A stretch of 64,000 bases of DNA from positions 1 through 64,000 of the forward strand of contig NZ_FOCZ01000011.1 in assembly GCF_900110245.1 (NCBI RefSeq), given 5' to 3'. The notes under the pieces are model-generated. The model was given only the letters and a program-made list of their open reading frames with translations. It had not been told where the DNA came from and did not search any database. The translations under genes and the position numbers were made by a program. Position 1 is the first letter of the stretch; each line of letters opens with the position of its first letter. The DNA comes from Niastella yeongjuensis. GTDB lineage: Bacteria; Bacteroidota; Bacteroidia; Chitinophagales; Chitinophagaceae. Positions 17,421 through 25,725 of this stretch are shown here, piece after piece.

Positions 17421-17609
17421 ATGAAACGAATGCTTGTCATCTCAGGCCTGGTAGCTGTTGCCGCCATTGGCACTGTATTTACCAGTTATGCTTTCAACGA
17501 AAAACATCACGCCACTTGCAAAGGGTCCAGGTATTGCACCGCCTGTAAAAACTGCAAGTATTGCGGTCATTGTGCCAAGAACGGTGGCTCCTGTGGCGTT
17601 TGCAGGTAA
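17421..17609 (+). CDS. Small exported cysteine-rich peptide
   Basis: The 62-residue product has a signal peptide (MKRMLVISGLVAVAAIGTVF, cleavage near SYA at residue 24) and a mature part of about 38 residues with eight cysteines: C33, C39, C42, C45, C48, C51, C58 and C61, in CTACKNC and CKYCGHC patterns. This would suit metal or Fe-S binding or a disulfide-rich fold. It stands alone between the methyltransferase and a T9SS cargo gene and ends at a strong shared terminator. No family is recognised. Confidence 0.65.
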   Translation: MKRMLVISGLVAVAAIGTVFTSYAFNEKHHATCKGSRYCTACKNCKYCGHCAKNGGSCGVCR

Positions 17610-17623
17610 ATGTTACTAAAAGC

Positions 17624-17657
17624 AAAAGAGCCCCGACCAACCGTCGGGAACTCTTTT
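17624..17657. terminator. Bidirectional terminator
   Basis: AAAAGAG-CCCCGAC and GTCGGG-AACTCTTTT form a long stem with A and T runs on opposite sides, serving the cysteine-rich peptide gene rightward and the T9SS cargo gene leftward. Confidence 0.8.
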
Positions 17658-17667
17658 CTGTTTATAC

Positions 17668-19146
17668 CTATAAAACCACAATCTTCTGCATTTGTCTTTC
17701 GCTGCTCTCTTTTTTGGTGGCAATGAGTACATACACACCTGTTTTCAATCCACTGATCACCATATTATCGTTGTGATAATCGTTCCATTGCTTCACGATT
17801 TTTCCACTCAGGTCCGTGATCACAATATTGCGGATTGCACTGCTGCTAAACAATACATTCATGTTGCCTGACCGGGCCGGGTTGGGATAAACCGTCATCC
17901 TCGCATTGTCTTCCATCCCGCGTACGCCTTTAACAGGTGATACTGTGCGGGCGCCATTTTTATCTACCTGCACCAACCGATACCAGGTATTGCCTGTAGC
18001 CGTATTGGTTTCTTTGTACTGATAGTTTATTGGCATGCTGCTATTGCCGCCGCTTGCTTTGGTAGCCACAAATCCCACCGTTTCAAAGACACTGCCGTTG
18101 TTGCTTCGTTGTATTTCAAACCCGGTATTGTCAATTTCCATTTTGGTTGCCCAGGTTAAGTTCACAGTCGACCCATCGCGGGTGCCATTGAAATCAACCA
18201 GGGTTACCGGAAGTGCTCCGGCTGGTGGCCAGTTGATGGTCACCGTGGCATCATCATACATGTTATCAGTAGTGGTGCTAAAGTCATTATCCGGACCGTT
18301 ATCCGTTAACCGGTAAGTAAATGTCAACTGGGTAACACTGGTTGAACTGCGGGTAGCAGTAAAGGTTCCATTTGCGTTTACCGTAACAGTACCACCAAAA
18401 GCAGGCTGTGTTAATGCCGACCATTGCAACTCAGCATACGCATCATTCTGGTCGTTATCGGTACCGGTAGCATCTACAATAAAACCACCGGGGTAATTTA
18501 TGTTGGAACCATACAATGCCCCATTAAATGAAGTCTCAGTTCCGCTTACCCGGTTAAATACATCATTCAACGCTACGGGCGCACAGTTAGTTCCTCCACA
18601 GATAAGCGCCACCCCGCTGATCGATACATTATCCAGAATATATTTAGTACCAGGTTGCTTGCCATCTGCATGAAATGATATAAACACTTTAAAATCAGGA
18701 GCAGTTACTCCCGCCGGAAAAGTGAATGTAAAACAGGTGGTACCTCCACTGGTGGGCAATGCATAATTGTTTTGCCGCGCATAAATGTTGTCTGGTGTTT
18801 CCGCATCATTTGAAGAAGTGACATTTGATGTTACAAACAGTATATCGGCATACGTAGGTGTGGGAAATGGTTTTGTTCCATTATTACCACTTGCATCGAT
18901 TGCCCAGATATCAAAGCAAACTTTTACTGTATTGGAGGTTTTCTTCACTATGGGCGTCCCGATATTAGCCGGGTTATTACCGCCAACGCCCGGTGTATTA
19001 ACAACTGCATTACCATTAAACGAATTAAAACTGGCGCCTTGTGATAAGATCCAGCCTGAAGGCGCCGGATCAAAATCTTCTTCCAACTGGGCCTGTGCAG
19101 CAATCGATGCTGCAATAAAGAGTACGAATAGTAAATACCGCTTCAT
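17668..19146 (-). CDS. T9SS-exported surface protein with C-terminal sorting domain
   Basis: The 492-residue protein has a signal peptide (MKRYLLFVLFIAASIAAQAQ), an N-terminal beta-sandwich of adhesion-type (about 25-180), an Ig/cadherin-like section with FTYRLTDNGPDNDF near 280, a fibronectin-like segment beginning PVTLVDFNGTRDGSTVNLTW near 315, and a type A sorting domain at the end: MTVYPNPARSGNMNVLF, VITDLSGKIVK and GLKTGVYVLIA. The last domain targets it through the type IX secretion system to the cell surface. The cargo function is unknown; no catalytic domain is seen. Confidence 0.85.
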   Translation of the reverse strand: MKRYLLFVLFIAASIAAQAQLEEDFDPAPSGWILSQGASFNSFNGNAVVNTPGVGGNNPANIGTPIVKKTSNTVKVCFDIWAIDASGNNGTKPFPTPTYADILFVTSNVTSSNDAETPDNIYARQNNYALPTSGGTTCFTFTFPAGVTAPDFKVFISFHADGKQPGTKYILDNVSISGVALICGGTNCAPVALNDVFNRVSGTETSFNGALYGSNINYPGGFIVDATGTDNDQNDAYAELQWSALTQPAFGGTVTVNANGTFTATRSSTSVTQLTFTYRLTDNGPDNDFSTTTDNMYDDATVTINWPPAGALPVTLVDFNGTRDGSTVNLTWATKMEIDNTGFEIQRSNNGSVFETVGFVATKASGGNSSMPINYQYKETNTATGNTWYRLVQVDKNGARTVSPVKGVRGMEDNARMTVYPNPARSGNMNVLFSSSAIRNIVITDLSGKIVKQWNDYHNDNMVISGLKTGVYVLIATKKESSERQMQKIVVL

Positions 19147-19507
19147 AAAAAATCATTTTGTGGTTAGGGAATAGGGGGATGGTTCACCGCGGTATATTGG
19201 CTTTTACTATTTTCAAAGGGTAAAGAGCAAGAGTATCCTGTACGCCGCCCTTGCGGAGCAAATAAATTTGTTATGATGTGTTATTGATTAATGTGGTAGT
19301 GAAGCGACGGTAATAGCGCTTAATACAGCTGTTCAGAGAATACCTGGAATACTTTTACAAAGGAGAACAATCAATTATGGAGGTTTTGCGAAAGATTGGA
19401 CTGTATACGTTTCGTATAATTCAAAAGTAATATGCGTTTATCATATCTGCAATAGTAGAAATACTTAATTGACTTAGAACAAGCCGATAATAAATGAGGA
19501 AAAGAAA
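19147..19507. other. Intergenic, no gene seen
   Basis: This region upstream of the T9SS cargo gene shows no coding potential on either strand; it presumably carries that gene's promoter. Nothing structured was noticed other than the cmk terminator at its right edge. Confidence 0.3.
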
Positions 19508-19532
19508 AACCCTGACGCTAACGGTCAGGGTT
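19508..19532 (-). terminator. cmk terminator
   Basis: AACCCTGAC and GTCAGGGTT pair around GCTAACG; leftward, the hairpin is followed by TTTTTCTTT. It lies 29 bases beyond the cmk stop codon. Confidence 0.75.
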
Positions 19533-19560
19533 GTATAGTTGATGTAGCATAACTCAATAT

Positions 19561-20259
19561 TTAAACCGCAGTAGCCGGCAGCCGTTCATGCACCCATTTC
19601 TTGGCTATCTCCAGCTGTTCTTTTATGGTAAGGTGGGAGTTATCGAGTTCCAGGGCATCATCAGCCTTACGCAATGGGCTTACTTCGCGATGAGAATCAA
19701 TATAATCGCGCATCTCCAGGTTGGCCCTTACTTCCTCCATGGTAACGTTAGGGTTCTTTTCATACAGTTCCTGGAAACGGCGTTTTACCCGGATCTCGTT
19801 ATCGGCAGTCATAAAGATCTTCAGTTCGGCATGAGGGAATACCACGGTGCCTATATCGCGGCCATCCATTACAATGCCCCGGTTTTTACCCATGTCCTGC
19901 TGTTGCCGAACGGCAAACTCCCGCACTTCCCTGATGGCTGCCACCTCGCTCACCTTTTCGGCTACTACCAGGTCGCGGATCACGTATTCCACGTTCTCCC
20001 CGTTCAGGTGCATTTCACTTTGACCCGTTTTGTGGTTCGACATAAACGTGAGCTTAATATGCTGCATAGCCTCATGCACGATCTCGGGATGCGTCCAGTC
20101 AACGTGGTTACGCAGAAAATAGAGGGTGATGGCCCGGTACATGGCCCCGCTGTCAATATATATGTACCCTAACTCACGGGCCAGCTGTTTGGCCAGTGTA
20201 CTTTTTCCGCAAGATGACCACCCGTCGATGGTGATTATGATCTTATGTTGCATAGACAT
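19561..20259 (-). CDS. cmk: Cytidylate kinase
   Basis: Cytidylate kinase phosphorylates CMP and dCMP with ATP in pyrimidine nucleotide supply. The 232-residue protein has the P-loop GWSSCGKST at residues 13-21, the YIDSGAMYRAIT nucleotide-binding segment near 34-45, the DGRDIGTVVFP CMP-binding motif near 132-142 and the lid RRFQELYEKNP near 162. Its length is typical. It appears to be a single-gene unit with its own terminator. ATG 20259 is followed two codons later by another ATG (20253); either may be used. Confidence 0.95.
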   Translation of the reverse strand: MSMQHKIIITIDGWSSCGKSTLAKQLARELGYIYIDSGAMYRAITLYFLRNHVDWTHPEIVHEAMQHIKLTFMSNHKTGQSEMHLNGENVEYVIRDLVVAEKVSEVAAIREVREFAVRQQQDMGKNRGIVMDGRDIGTVVFPHAELKIFMTADNEIRVKRRFQELYEKNPNVTMEEVRANLEMRDYIDSHREVSPLRKADDALELDNSHLTIKEQLEIAKKWVHERLPATAV

Positions 20260-20613
20260 TGTTGCAAAAATAGTCCACAGAGAGCACAGATGAAAATGTT
20301 AGTTGGGGACAACTGTATGGTTAGCAGAGGGCTCCACCCGCTCACACCCGCCTACGCCAAGGCTTCGGCGGGCGATGTAATAATGTCGCCCGCCAGTGGC
20401 GGACGACATCAAAATTTGTAGTGGGACTTAATTGGCACACTACGCTGTGTCACCTGGTTAGCAGTCCATCACCTTAGAGATGCTCCGGATAATAGGCCGG
20501 CACGCCGAAAATGCCACTTTATACCCGGGAATATTGTAAACCGAGGGACACAGAACTATTAACGAAAGGTTACCTAATTAGTTGTTGACAGGTAGGAAAA
20601 ATACTTAAAAAAG
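20260..20613. other. Intergenic region holding palindromic repeat modules
   Basis: Between cmk and the clpC terminator there is no gene. The stretch 20340-20410 contains the GC-rich palindrome family described below. The rest (20411-20613) is unremarkable AT-balanced sequence. Confidence 0.4.
20340..20410. repeat. GC-rich palindromic repeat, family P
   Basis: The core CGCCTACGCCAAGGCTTCGG runs into CGGGCGA at 20349-20375. It recurs, in either orientation and with TTCGCC for TACGCC, near 27845, 28682, 33236, 34320, 35335 and 39366. A second dyad, GTCGCCCGCCA / TGGCGGACGAC, follows at 20385-20407. The arrangement resembles REP/BIME-type intergenic palindromes. Confidence 0.85.
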
Positions 20614-20651
20614 AAGGTGGGTCATCAGCCAGCTGGCTGATGACCCACCTT
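20614..20651 (-). terminator. clpC terminator, 38-base perfect palindrome
   Basis: The sequence from AAGGTGGGTCATCAGCCAG through its exact mirror ACCCACCTT is a gapless 38-base palindrome centred at 20632/20633, with A-run and T-run on its two sides. It lies 27 bases after the clpC stop and would terminate leftward transcription. Confidence 0.85.
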
Positions 20652-20678
20652 TTTATTTTAATCCTTGTGTGTTAATAC

Positions 20679-23204
20679 TTAAGAAGCTTCAGATTTTTCC
20701 TTTGCTTCCTTCAGGGTGAACCTGATCTTAGAGTTTTCTTTATCAAGATCAGCCAACAGGGTGTCGCCTTGTTTAATGTGCAGACTCAGGATCTCTTCTG
20801 CAAGCGGATCTTCCAGGTATTTCTGGATGGCCCTGTGTAATGGACGGGCGCCAAACTGCTGATCGTATCCTTTTTCAGCGATGAAGTTTTTGGCTTCGGT
20901 AGTTAACTCCATGGTAAACCCTAAGTTAGCTAACCGTTTCATTACGCCTTTCATCAGGATGTCGATGATCTGGAAGATGTGCTCTTTGTTCAACGAGTTA
21001 AAGATGATCACATCATCGATACGGTTCAGGAACTCAGGCGAGAAGGTACGTTTCAGCGCTTTTTCAATAACGGCTTTGTTATTTTCATTGGCGCTTTGTG
21101 TACGGGCCTGGGTAGCGAAACCTACACCATCACCGAAATCTTTCAACTGGCGTACCCCAATGTTCGAGGTCATGATGATGGTAGTGTTCTTGAAGTCAAC
21201 CCGGCGGCCTAAACCATCGGTTAACTGACCATCGTCCAGTACCTGTAACAGGATGTTGTAAATATCCGGGTGCGCTTTTTCAATTTCATCGAGCAGGATC
21301 ACCGAATATGGTTTGCGGCGAACTTTTTCGGTTAACTGACCGCCTTCTTCATAACCCACATATCCTGGAGGCGCACCGATTAAACGGCTCACGGTGAATT
21401 TCTCCATGTATTCACTCATGTCTATGCGGATCAGCGCATCTTCAGAGTCGAACATGTAGCGGGCCAGTGAACGGGCCAGCTCGGTTTTACCAACACCGGT
21501 AGGTCCGAGGAAGATAAAGGTACCGATCGGCTTTTTAGGATCTTTCAAACCTACCCGGTTACGTTGGATGGCTTTCACCACTTTCTCGATGGCTTCATCC
21601 TGCCCAACTACCATACCGCGCATATCTTCGCCCATGCGACGCAGTTTTTCGCTTTCTGCCTGTACCATCCGTTTAACGGGGATACCGGTCATCATGCTTA
21701 CCACTTCAGCAATAGCTTCATCGTCTATCGGGTAGCGTTTGTGTTTGCTTTCTTCTTCCCAGCTTGCTTTCGCTTTTTCCAGCTCTTCCTGCAAACGTTT
21801 TTCAGTATCGCGTAAAGAAGCCGCTTCTTCAAACTTCTGGCTCTTTACTACTTTATTTTTTTCAACCTTTACATCTTCGATCTTTTTCTCCAGATCGAGG
21901 ATCTCTTTAGGCACGTTGATGTTCTTTAAGTGAACACGGGCACCTACTTCATCCATTACGTCGATTGCTTTATCGGGCAATAAACGGTCAGTGATGTAAC
22001 GGTCACTTAATTTTACGCAGGCATCTATCGCATCTTCACTGTAAGTAACGTTGTGATAGTCTTCGTATTTAGATTTGATATTGTTCAGGATCTGAATGGT
22101 CTCATCAACACTTGGTGGTTCTACCATTACTTTCTGGAACCGGCGATCGAGGGCACCGTCTTTTTCGATGTACATTCTGTACTCATCCAGGGTAGAAGCG
22201 CCAATGCATTGGAGTTCGCCGCGAGCGAGGGCTGGTTTAAAGATGTTCGATGCATCGAGTGATCCGCTTGCACCACCAGCGCCTACGATGGTATGAATTT
22301 CATCGATGAACAGGATCACATCTCTGTTTTTCTCCAGTTCATTCATGATGGCTTTCATCCTTTCTTCAAACTGACCGCGGTATTTGGTACCGGCAACGAG
22401 GGCTGCCAGGTCTAATGAGATCACCCGTTTATCAAACAATACTCTCGATACCTTTCTTTGAACGATACGCAGGGCCAAACCTTCCACAATGGCGGTTTTA
22501 CCTACACCAGGTTCGCCAATCAATATCGGGTTGTTCTTTTTACGGCGACTCAGGATCTGCGATACTCTTTCAATTTCTTCCTCACGTCCAACAATAGGGT
22601 CAAGGGCACCACTTTCTGCCAAACGTGTAATATCGCGACCAAAATTGTCTAATACCGGTGTTTTACTTTTTGTATTTCCGGCAGAGCGTGATTTCTGCTG
22701 CGAGTATTTCTTTTCATCATCAAAATCGTCTTCGTTCTCGTCGGCATATTCACTGCGTACGTCGTTGCTTTTAACAACGCCTAATTCGTTTCTGAATAAA
22801 TCGTAATCCACGTCGAACTGATTTAAGATTTGAGTTGCTATGTTTTCCTTATTCTTAAGAATGGAGAGCATTAAATGTTCCGTTTCAACTGTCGGACTCT
22901 TTAGGGCTTTTGCTTCCAGCACAGTTACACGGATCACCTTTTCGGCCTGCTTGGTGAGTGGCAAACTGTTTATGTTAGCAATGTTTTTACCGGTCTTGTC
23001 TTTTACTGCCAGTTCAACCTCTTTCCGCAATTCGTACAGATCCACATTAAAGCTTTTCAATATACGGACAGCAGTGTTCTCTCCTTCACGGATCAACCCC
23101 AGCAACAAATGTTCAGTTCCGATAAAATCGTTCCCAAGCCGTAAAGCCTCCTCTCTGCTAAAAGAAATGATCTCCTTCACCTGGGCTGAAAAATTGTTGT
23201 CCAT
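20679..23204 (-). CDS. clpC: ATP-dependent Clp protease ATP-binding subunit ClpC
   Basis: This HSP100 unfoldase feeds substrates to the ClpP peptidase. The 841-residue protein has two Clp-N repeats (about 1-145), a first AAA domain with Walker A GEPGVGKT and Walker B ILFIDEIH near residue 300, a UVR-like coiled coil ([18 protein letters not shown] near 450) that marks ClpC rather than ClpA, and a second AAA domain with GPTGVGKT near 570 and [12 protein letters not shown] near 640. A C-terminal D2-small domain with [11 protein letters not shown] closes it. Length is normal for the family. A STAS-domain gene is transcribed divergently. Confidence 0.95.
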   Translation of the reverse strand: MDNNFSAQVKEIISFSREEALRLGNDFIGTEHLLLGLIREGENTAVRILKSFNVDLYELRKEVELAVKDKTGKNIANINSLPLTKQAEKVIRVTVLEAKALKSPTVETEHLMLSILKNKENIATQILNQFDVDYDLFRNELGVVKSNDVRSEYADENEDDFDDEKKYSQQKSRSAGNTKSKTPVLDNFGRDITRLAESGALDPIVGREEEIERVSQILSRRKKNNPILIGEPGVGKTAIVEGLALRIVQRKVSRVLFDKRVISLDLAALVAGTKYRGQFEERMKAIMNELEKNRDVILFIDEIHTIVGAGGASGSLDASNIFKPALARGELQCIGASTLDEYRMYIEKDGALDRRFQKVMVEPPSVDETIQILNNIKSKYEDYHNVTYSEDAIDACVKLSDRYITDRLLPDKAIDVMDEVGARVHLKNINVPKEILDLEKKIEDVKVEKNKVVKSQKFEEAASLRDTEKRLQEELEKAKASWEEESKHKRYPIDDEAIAEVVSMMTGIPVKRMVQAESEKLRRMGEDMRGMVVGQDEAIEKVVKAIQRNRVGLKDPKKPIGTFIFLGPTGVGKTELARSLARYMFDSEDALIRIDMSEYMEKFTVSRLIGAPPGYVGYEEGGQLTEKVRRKPYSVILLDEIEKAHPDIYNILLQVLDDGQLTDGLGRRVDFKNTTIIMTSNIGVRQLKDFGDGVGFATQARTQSANENNKAVIEKALKRTFSPEFLNRIDDVIIFNSLNKEHIFQIIDILMKGVMKRLANLGFTMELTTEAKNFIAEKGYDQQFGARPLHRAIQKYLEDPLAEEILSLHIKQGDTLLADLDKENSKIRFTLKEAKEKSEAS

Positions 23205-23312
23205 TTGTTTGTAATTTGTTGTGTGTTATACAATAATAACGAATATTTTTGACATTTAGTTGTTCCCTTTTATTAACGGTTGACAGCTATTTTAAGTACT
23301 TAAAAGGTCACT

Positions 23313-23687
23313 ATGCAGTTCAAATTTGATACCAGTGAGAAATTCCATGCCATTCAGATCAAAGAGCCAGTTTTATCTGCTAATATGACAGAAGATTTGG
23401 ATGCCTGTTTAATGCCCTTCCTGAAACAGGAAGTTAAAAACGTGGTGCTTAATTTACAAGACATTCAAAACATAGATAACGCTGCCGGTGAGCACCTGGT
23501 TAAAATACAACAACACTACTACGAACACAATGCTTCGTTCGTGATCTGTTGTATGCAAAAGCAGGTGGAGAAAGCACTTGATGATGCCGAACTTCTTGAA
23601 TTGTTGAACATAGCACCCACTGAAAGCGAAGCCTGGGACATTTTACACATGGAAGAAATTGAACGCGAACTCGGCGATTCAATTTAG
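23313..23687 (+). CDS. STAS-domain protein (anti-sigma factor antagonist type)
   Basis: The 124-residue protein fits a single STAS domain: KNVVLNLQDIQNIDNAAGEH at residues about 42-61 is the loop where SpoIIAA-type proteins carry the phosphorylatable serine; here the position reads N-I-D-N-A-A-G, so the usual serine is asparagine or alanine. This suggests a non-phosphorylated variant. An acidic tail (EEIERELGD) follows. It is divergent from clpC with a 108-base gap and stands upstream of ispD by 260 bases. The partner protein is not in the window. Confidence 0.75.
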   Translation: MQFKFDTSEKFHAIQIKEPVLSANMTEDLDACLMPFLKQEVKNVVLNLQDIQNIDNAAGEHLVKIQQHYYEHNASFVICCMQKQVEKALDDAELLELLNIAPTESEAWDILHMEEIERELGDSI

Positions 23688-23825
23688 TTTTAAGTAGTAA
23701 GTTTTTAGTTCAAAACTGGTTAACATACCGACTAAATCCGGTCTTCTGACAGAACCGACTTTGTGTCACCTTTACCCGGAGCAAAACATCCGTGAAAACA
23801 CCTTTTTCGAAATGTTAAAATTCTG

Positions 23826-23879
23826 AAGAGGGCAAAGGGCAGAGGGCAGAGGGCAGAGGGCAGAGGGCAGAGGGCAGAA
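23826..23879. repeat. GGCAGAG heptamer array
   Basis: About seven consecutive units of the heptamer AGGGCAG with AAA variants at the edges. The same heptamer recurs at 24751-24777, 27896-27965, 28711-28732, 34305-34363, 35319-35335, 35498-35519, 44774-44858 and 44923-44954. It is next to a GCGCTGAGGTGTATT-type module (23881-23902, reverse) that also recurs at 30494-30512 and, in variant form, near 44903. Confidence 0.9.
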
Positions 23880-23947
23880 AGAATACACCTCAGCGCGGAA
23901 GCCCAATCAAAGAACAAAGAACTTATTACAAAGAACTTAGAACAATA

Positions 23948-24685
23948 GTGATAACGGAGAATTTAAACATGTTTAATAATAGCGAGATCTTCACCCCTTT
24001 AGGGGCCGGGGGTAAAAAATACGCCGTAATAGTTGCCGGTGGTGCCGGCCTGCGCATGGGTACTGCTATGCCGAAACAATTTCTGCCATTGCGTGGTAAA
24101 CCGGTGCTATGGCACTCTCTCAATACTTTCCTGGAAGCCTGGCCCGGGCTGGAGATCATTCTTGTTCTGCCACAAGATCATTTACATACCGGAGAAACCA
24201 TCGTTTCCACCACCAGCAACCCCGCCCGTATAAGGATCACGGTGGGTGGTGAAACCCGCTTTCATTCCGTTAAAAATGGACTTACCCTTATAAACGAACC
24301 ATCCATCGTTTTTGTTCATGATGCCGTAAGATGTTTGATCACTACCAACCTTATTCATCGTTGCTACGATGCAGCGCTTGAAAAAGGCAATGCCATTCCG
24401 GCCATTCAACCCATCGATACCCTGCGTATTGAAACACCCGATGGCAACCGTTTACTCGATCGCCAACTGGTGCGCATCATTCAAACCCCGCAAACATTTT
24501 ACAGCGATCTCATCAAAAAAGCCTTCGATCAACCCTACGATACCTCCTTCACCGACGAAGCCAGCGTAGTTGAAAAACTGGGCATACCCATTCAGTTGAT
24601 TGAAGGCGAAGCCTCCAACATAAAGATCACAAGACCATTAGATATTTTACTGGCAGAAAAGATACTAGAAGAACGTGAATGGTGA
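23948..24685 (+). CDS. ispD: 2-C-methyl-D-erythritol 4-phosphate cytidylyltransferase
   Basis: IspD transfers CMP from CTP to methylerythritol phosphate in the non-mevalonate isoprenoid pathway. The 245-residue protein has the nucleotide-binding signature VIVAGGAGLRMGTAMPKQFL at about residues 27-46, the HDAVRCL motif near 123, PIDTLR near 157 and TPQTF near 178. The frame opens with GTG 23948; ATG 23969 (codon 8) is a likely alternative start. The last two codons lie inside the composite inverted repeat arm that starts at 24681. Confidence 0.93.
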   Translation: MITENLNMFNNSEIFTPLGAGGKKYAVIVAGGAGLRMGTAMPKQFLPLRGKPVLWHSLNTFLEAWPGLEIILVLPQDHLHTGETIVSTTSNPARIRITVGGETRFHSVKNGLTLINEPSIVFVHDAVRCLITTNLIHRCYDAALEKGNAIPAIQPIDTLRIETPDGNRLLDRQLVRIIQTPQTFYSDLIKKAFDQPYDTSFTDEASVVEKLGIPIQLIEGEASNIKITRPLDILLAEKILEEREW

Positions 24686-24777
24686 GTGGTGAGTGGTGAG
24701 TGGGCTCGCGAGCTTTGAGAATTCTTTATGATTTTGCGTCTCCAAATTCTCTGCCTTCTGCCCTCTGCCTTCTGCCC
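24681..24777. repeat. Composite inverted repeat, left arm
   Basis: Three parts in a row: TGAGTGG heptamers, the module GGGCTCGCGAGCTTTGAGA with TTCTTTATGATTTTG and TCTCCAAATTCTCTGCC, then CTCTGCC heptamers. The reverse complement occurs at 28711-28812 with very few differences in the central module. The arms enclose the FemAB-like gene and the large M1 peptidase gene. Confidence 0.9.
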
Positions 24778-24783
24778 TTTAAA

Positions 24784-25710
24784 CTATTTCTTCCCACTAA
24801 TCAACTTAACATACCATGGCAACCGGTTCACATACAACCCCGGATACAATTCCAGTTGCGAACCGAAACTGCTGTAGAAAAATGCCAGGTTACTGAAATC
24901 GCCGCCTTCAAAATCGAGTAACAAACCGGTGCCGGCATAGTCATGGATAAACCGGTCGATCAAAAAATGTGAGGCGCCCTGCGTTCTGCCATTGGGATGG
25001 TTGCCCACAAAAATGTAGTACGCCCGATTATGAGAAAAGAAATACACGCAGGAAGCTACCAGTTCATCGGCAGCTGTATACACCCCGCAGGCGATGGCCT
25101 TTTTTTGTGCATACAGAAAATGATACAACCGGGTGAAGTTGTCATAATCCGCCTCGGTTAAATGACTGGTTCGATGAGGTTGCAACCGTGCCAAACGCAC
25201 CACTTCTTCTACGGGCACATCGGCCGCATACCGGTTATTCAGTTTTTGCGCCCGTTTTATGTTGCGTTTTATATTGTCGCGATACGCATTGTACAACTGT
25301 TCGTAAGTTGGCTGCAATGACAAAATAAAATTATTGTGCAGCCGGGTAAACTCAGGTGGTTGGGAAAAGATATTGCCGGCGTTCAAACAGGTATCTATCA
25401 ATTTTATGGAAGCAGGAATGGCCTGGATAAACTGTGAAACAAGATTGGCCGTTAATGACTGGCCAAACACACCCAGTGCGGCAATAAGACCGGGTCTGTA
25501 CACATAGGTGATTCCCCATTTTTTCCGCACCGGCAAGGGCATCACCACTTCATAATCGCCCAATACCAGGGCACTCCAATCGGGCGCCATGTGATCGAGG
25601 TACCATGAAAAGGCATAAATAACGCCGTTAGGCGCATTTTGAATGCATTGATCCCATTTAACAGGGTCAACCTGGTTGCGATTCAGGTATTGTAGGTTGC
25701 TTTGCAACAT
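24784..25710 (-). CDS. FemAB/GNAT-like acyltransferase
   Basis: The 308-residue protein contains two GNAT-like halves as in the FemAB and BioF2-like acyltransferases: an N-terminal lobe with IYAFSWYLDHMAPDW near residue 30 and VMPLPVRKKWG near 55, and a C-terminal lobe with ACGVYTAADELVASCVYFF near 207 and LLDFEGGDFSNLAFFYSSFG near 268, which is typical for this superfamily. Substrates are usually activated amino acids or acyl groups for cell-envelope products, but none can be named here. It is 15 bases downstream of the M1 peptidase stop on the same strand, so co-transcription is likely. Confidence 0.7.
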   Translation of the reverse strand: MLQSNLQYLNRNQVDPVKWDQCIQNAPNGVIYAFSWYLDHMAPDWSALVLGDYEVVMPLPVRKKWGITYVYRPGLIAALGVFGQSLTANLVSQFIQAIPASIKLIDTCLNAGNIFSQPPEFTRLHNNFILSLQPTYEQLYNAYRDNIKRNIKRAQKLNNRYAADVPVEEVVRLARLQPHRTSHLTEADYDNFTRLYHFLYAQKKAIACGVYTAADELVASCVYFFSHNRAYYIFVGNHPNGRTQGASHFLIDRFIHDYAGTGLLLDFEGGDFSNLAFFYSSFGSQLELYPGLYVNRLPWYVKLISGKK

Positions 25711-25725
25711 GATGCCGGTAAGATA

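Noticed and set aside
19588-20172. 194-codon plus-strand ORF opposite cmk
   Set aside because: It is the shadow of a well-identified gene with high coding constraint.
20614-20651. 38-base perfect palindrome
   Set aside because: Its position after clpC with A and T runs on both sides is explained by a terminator; no evidence for a protein-binding site.
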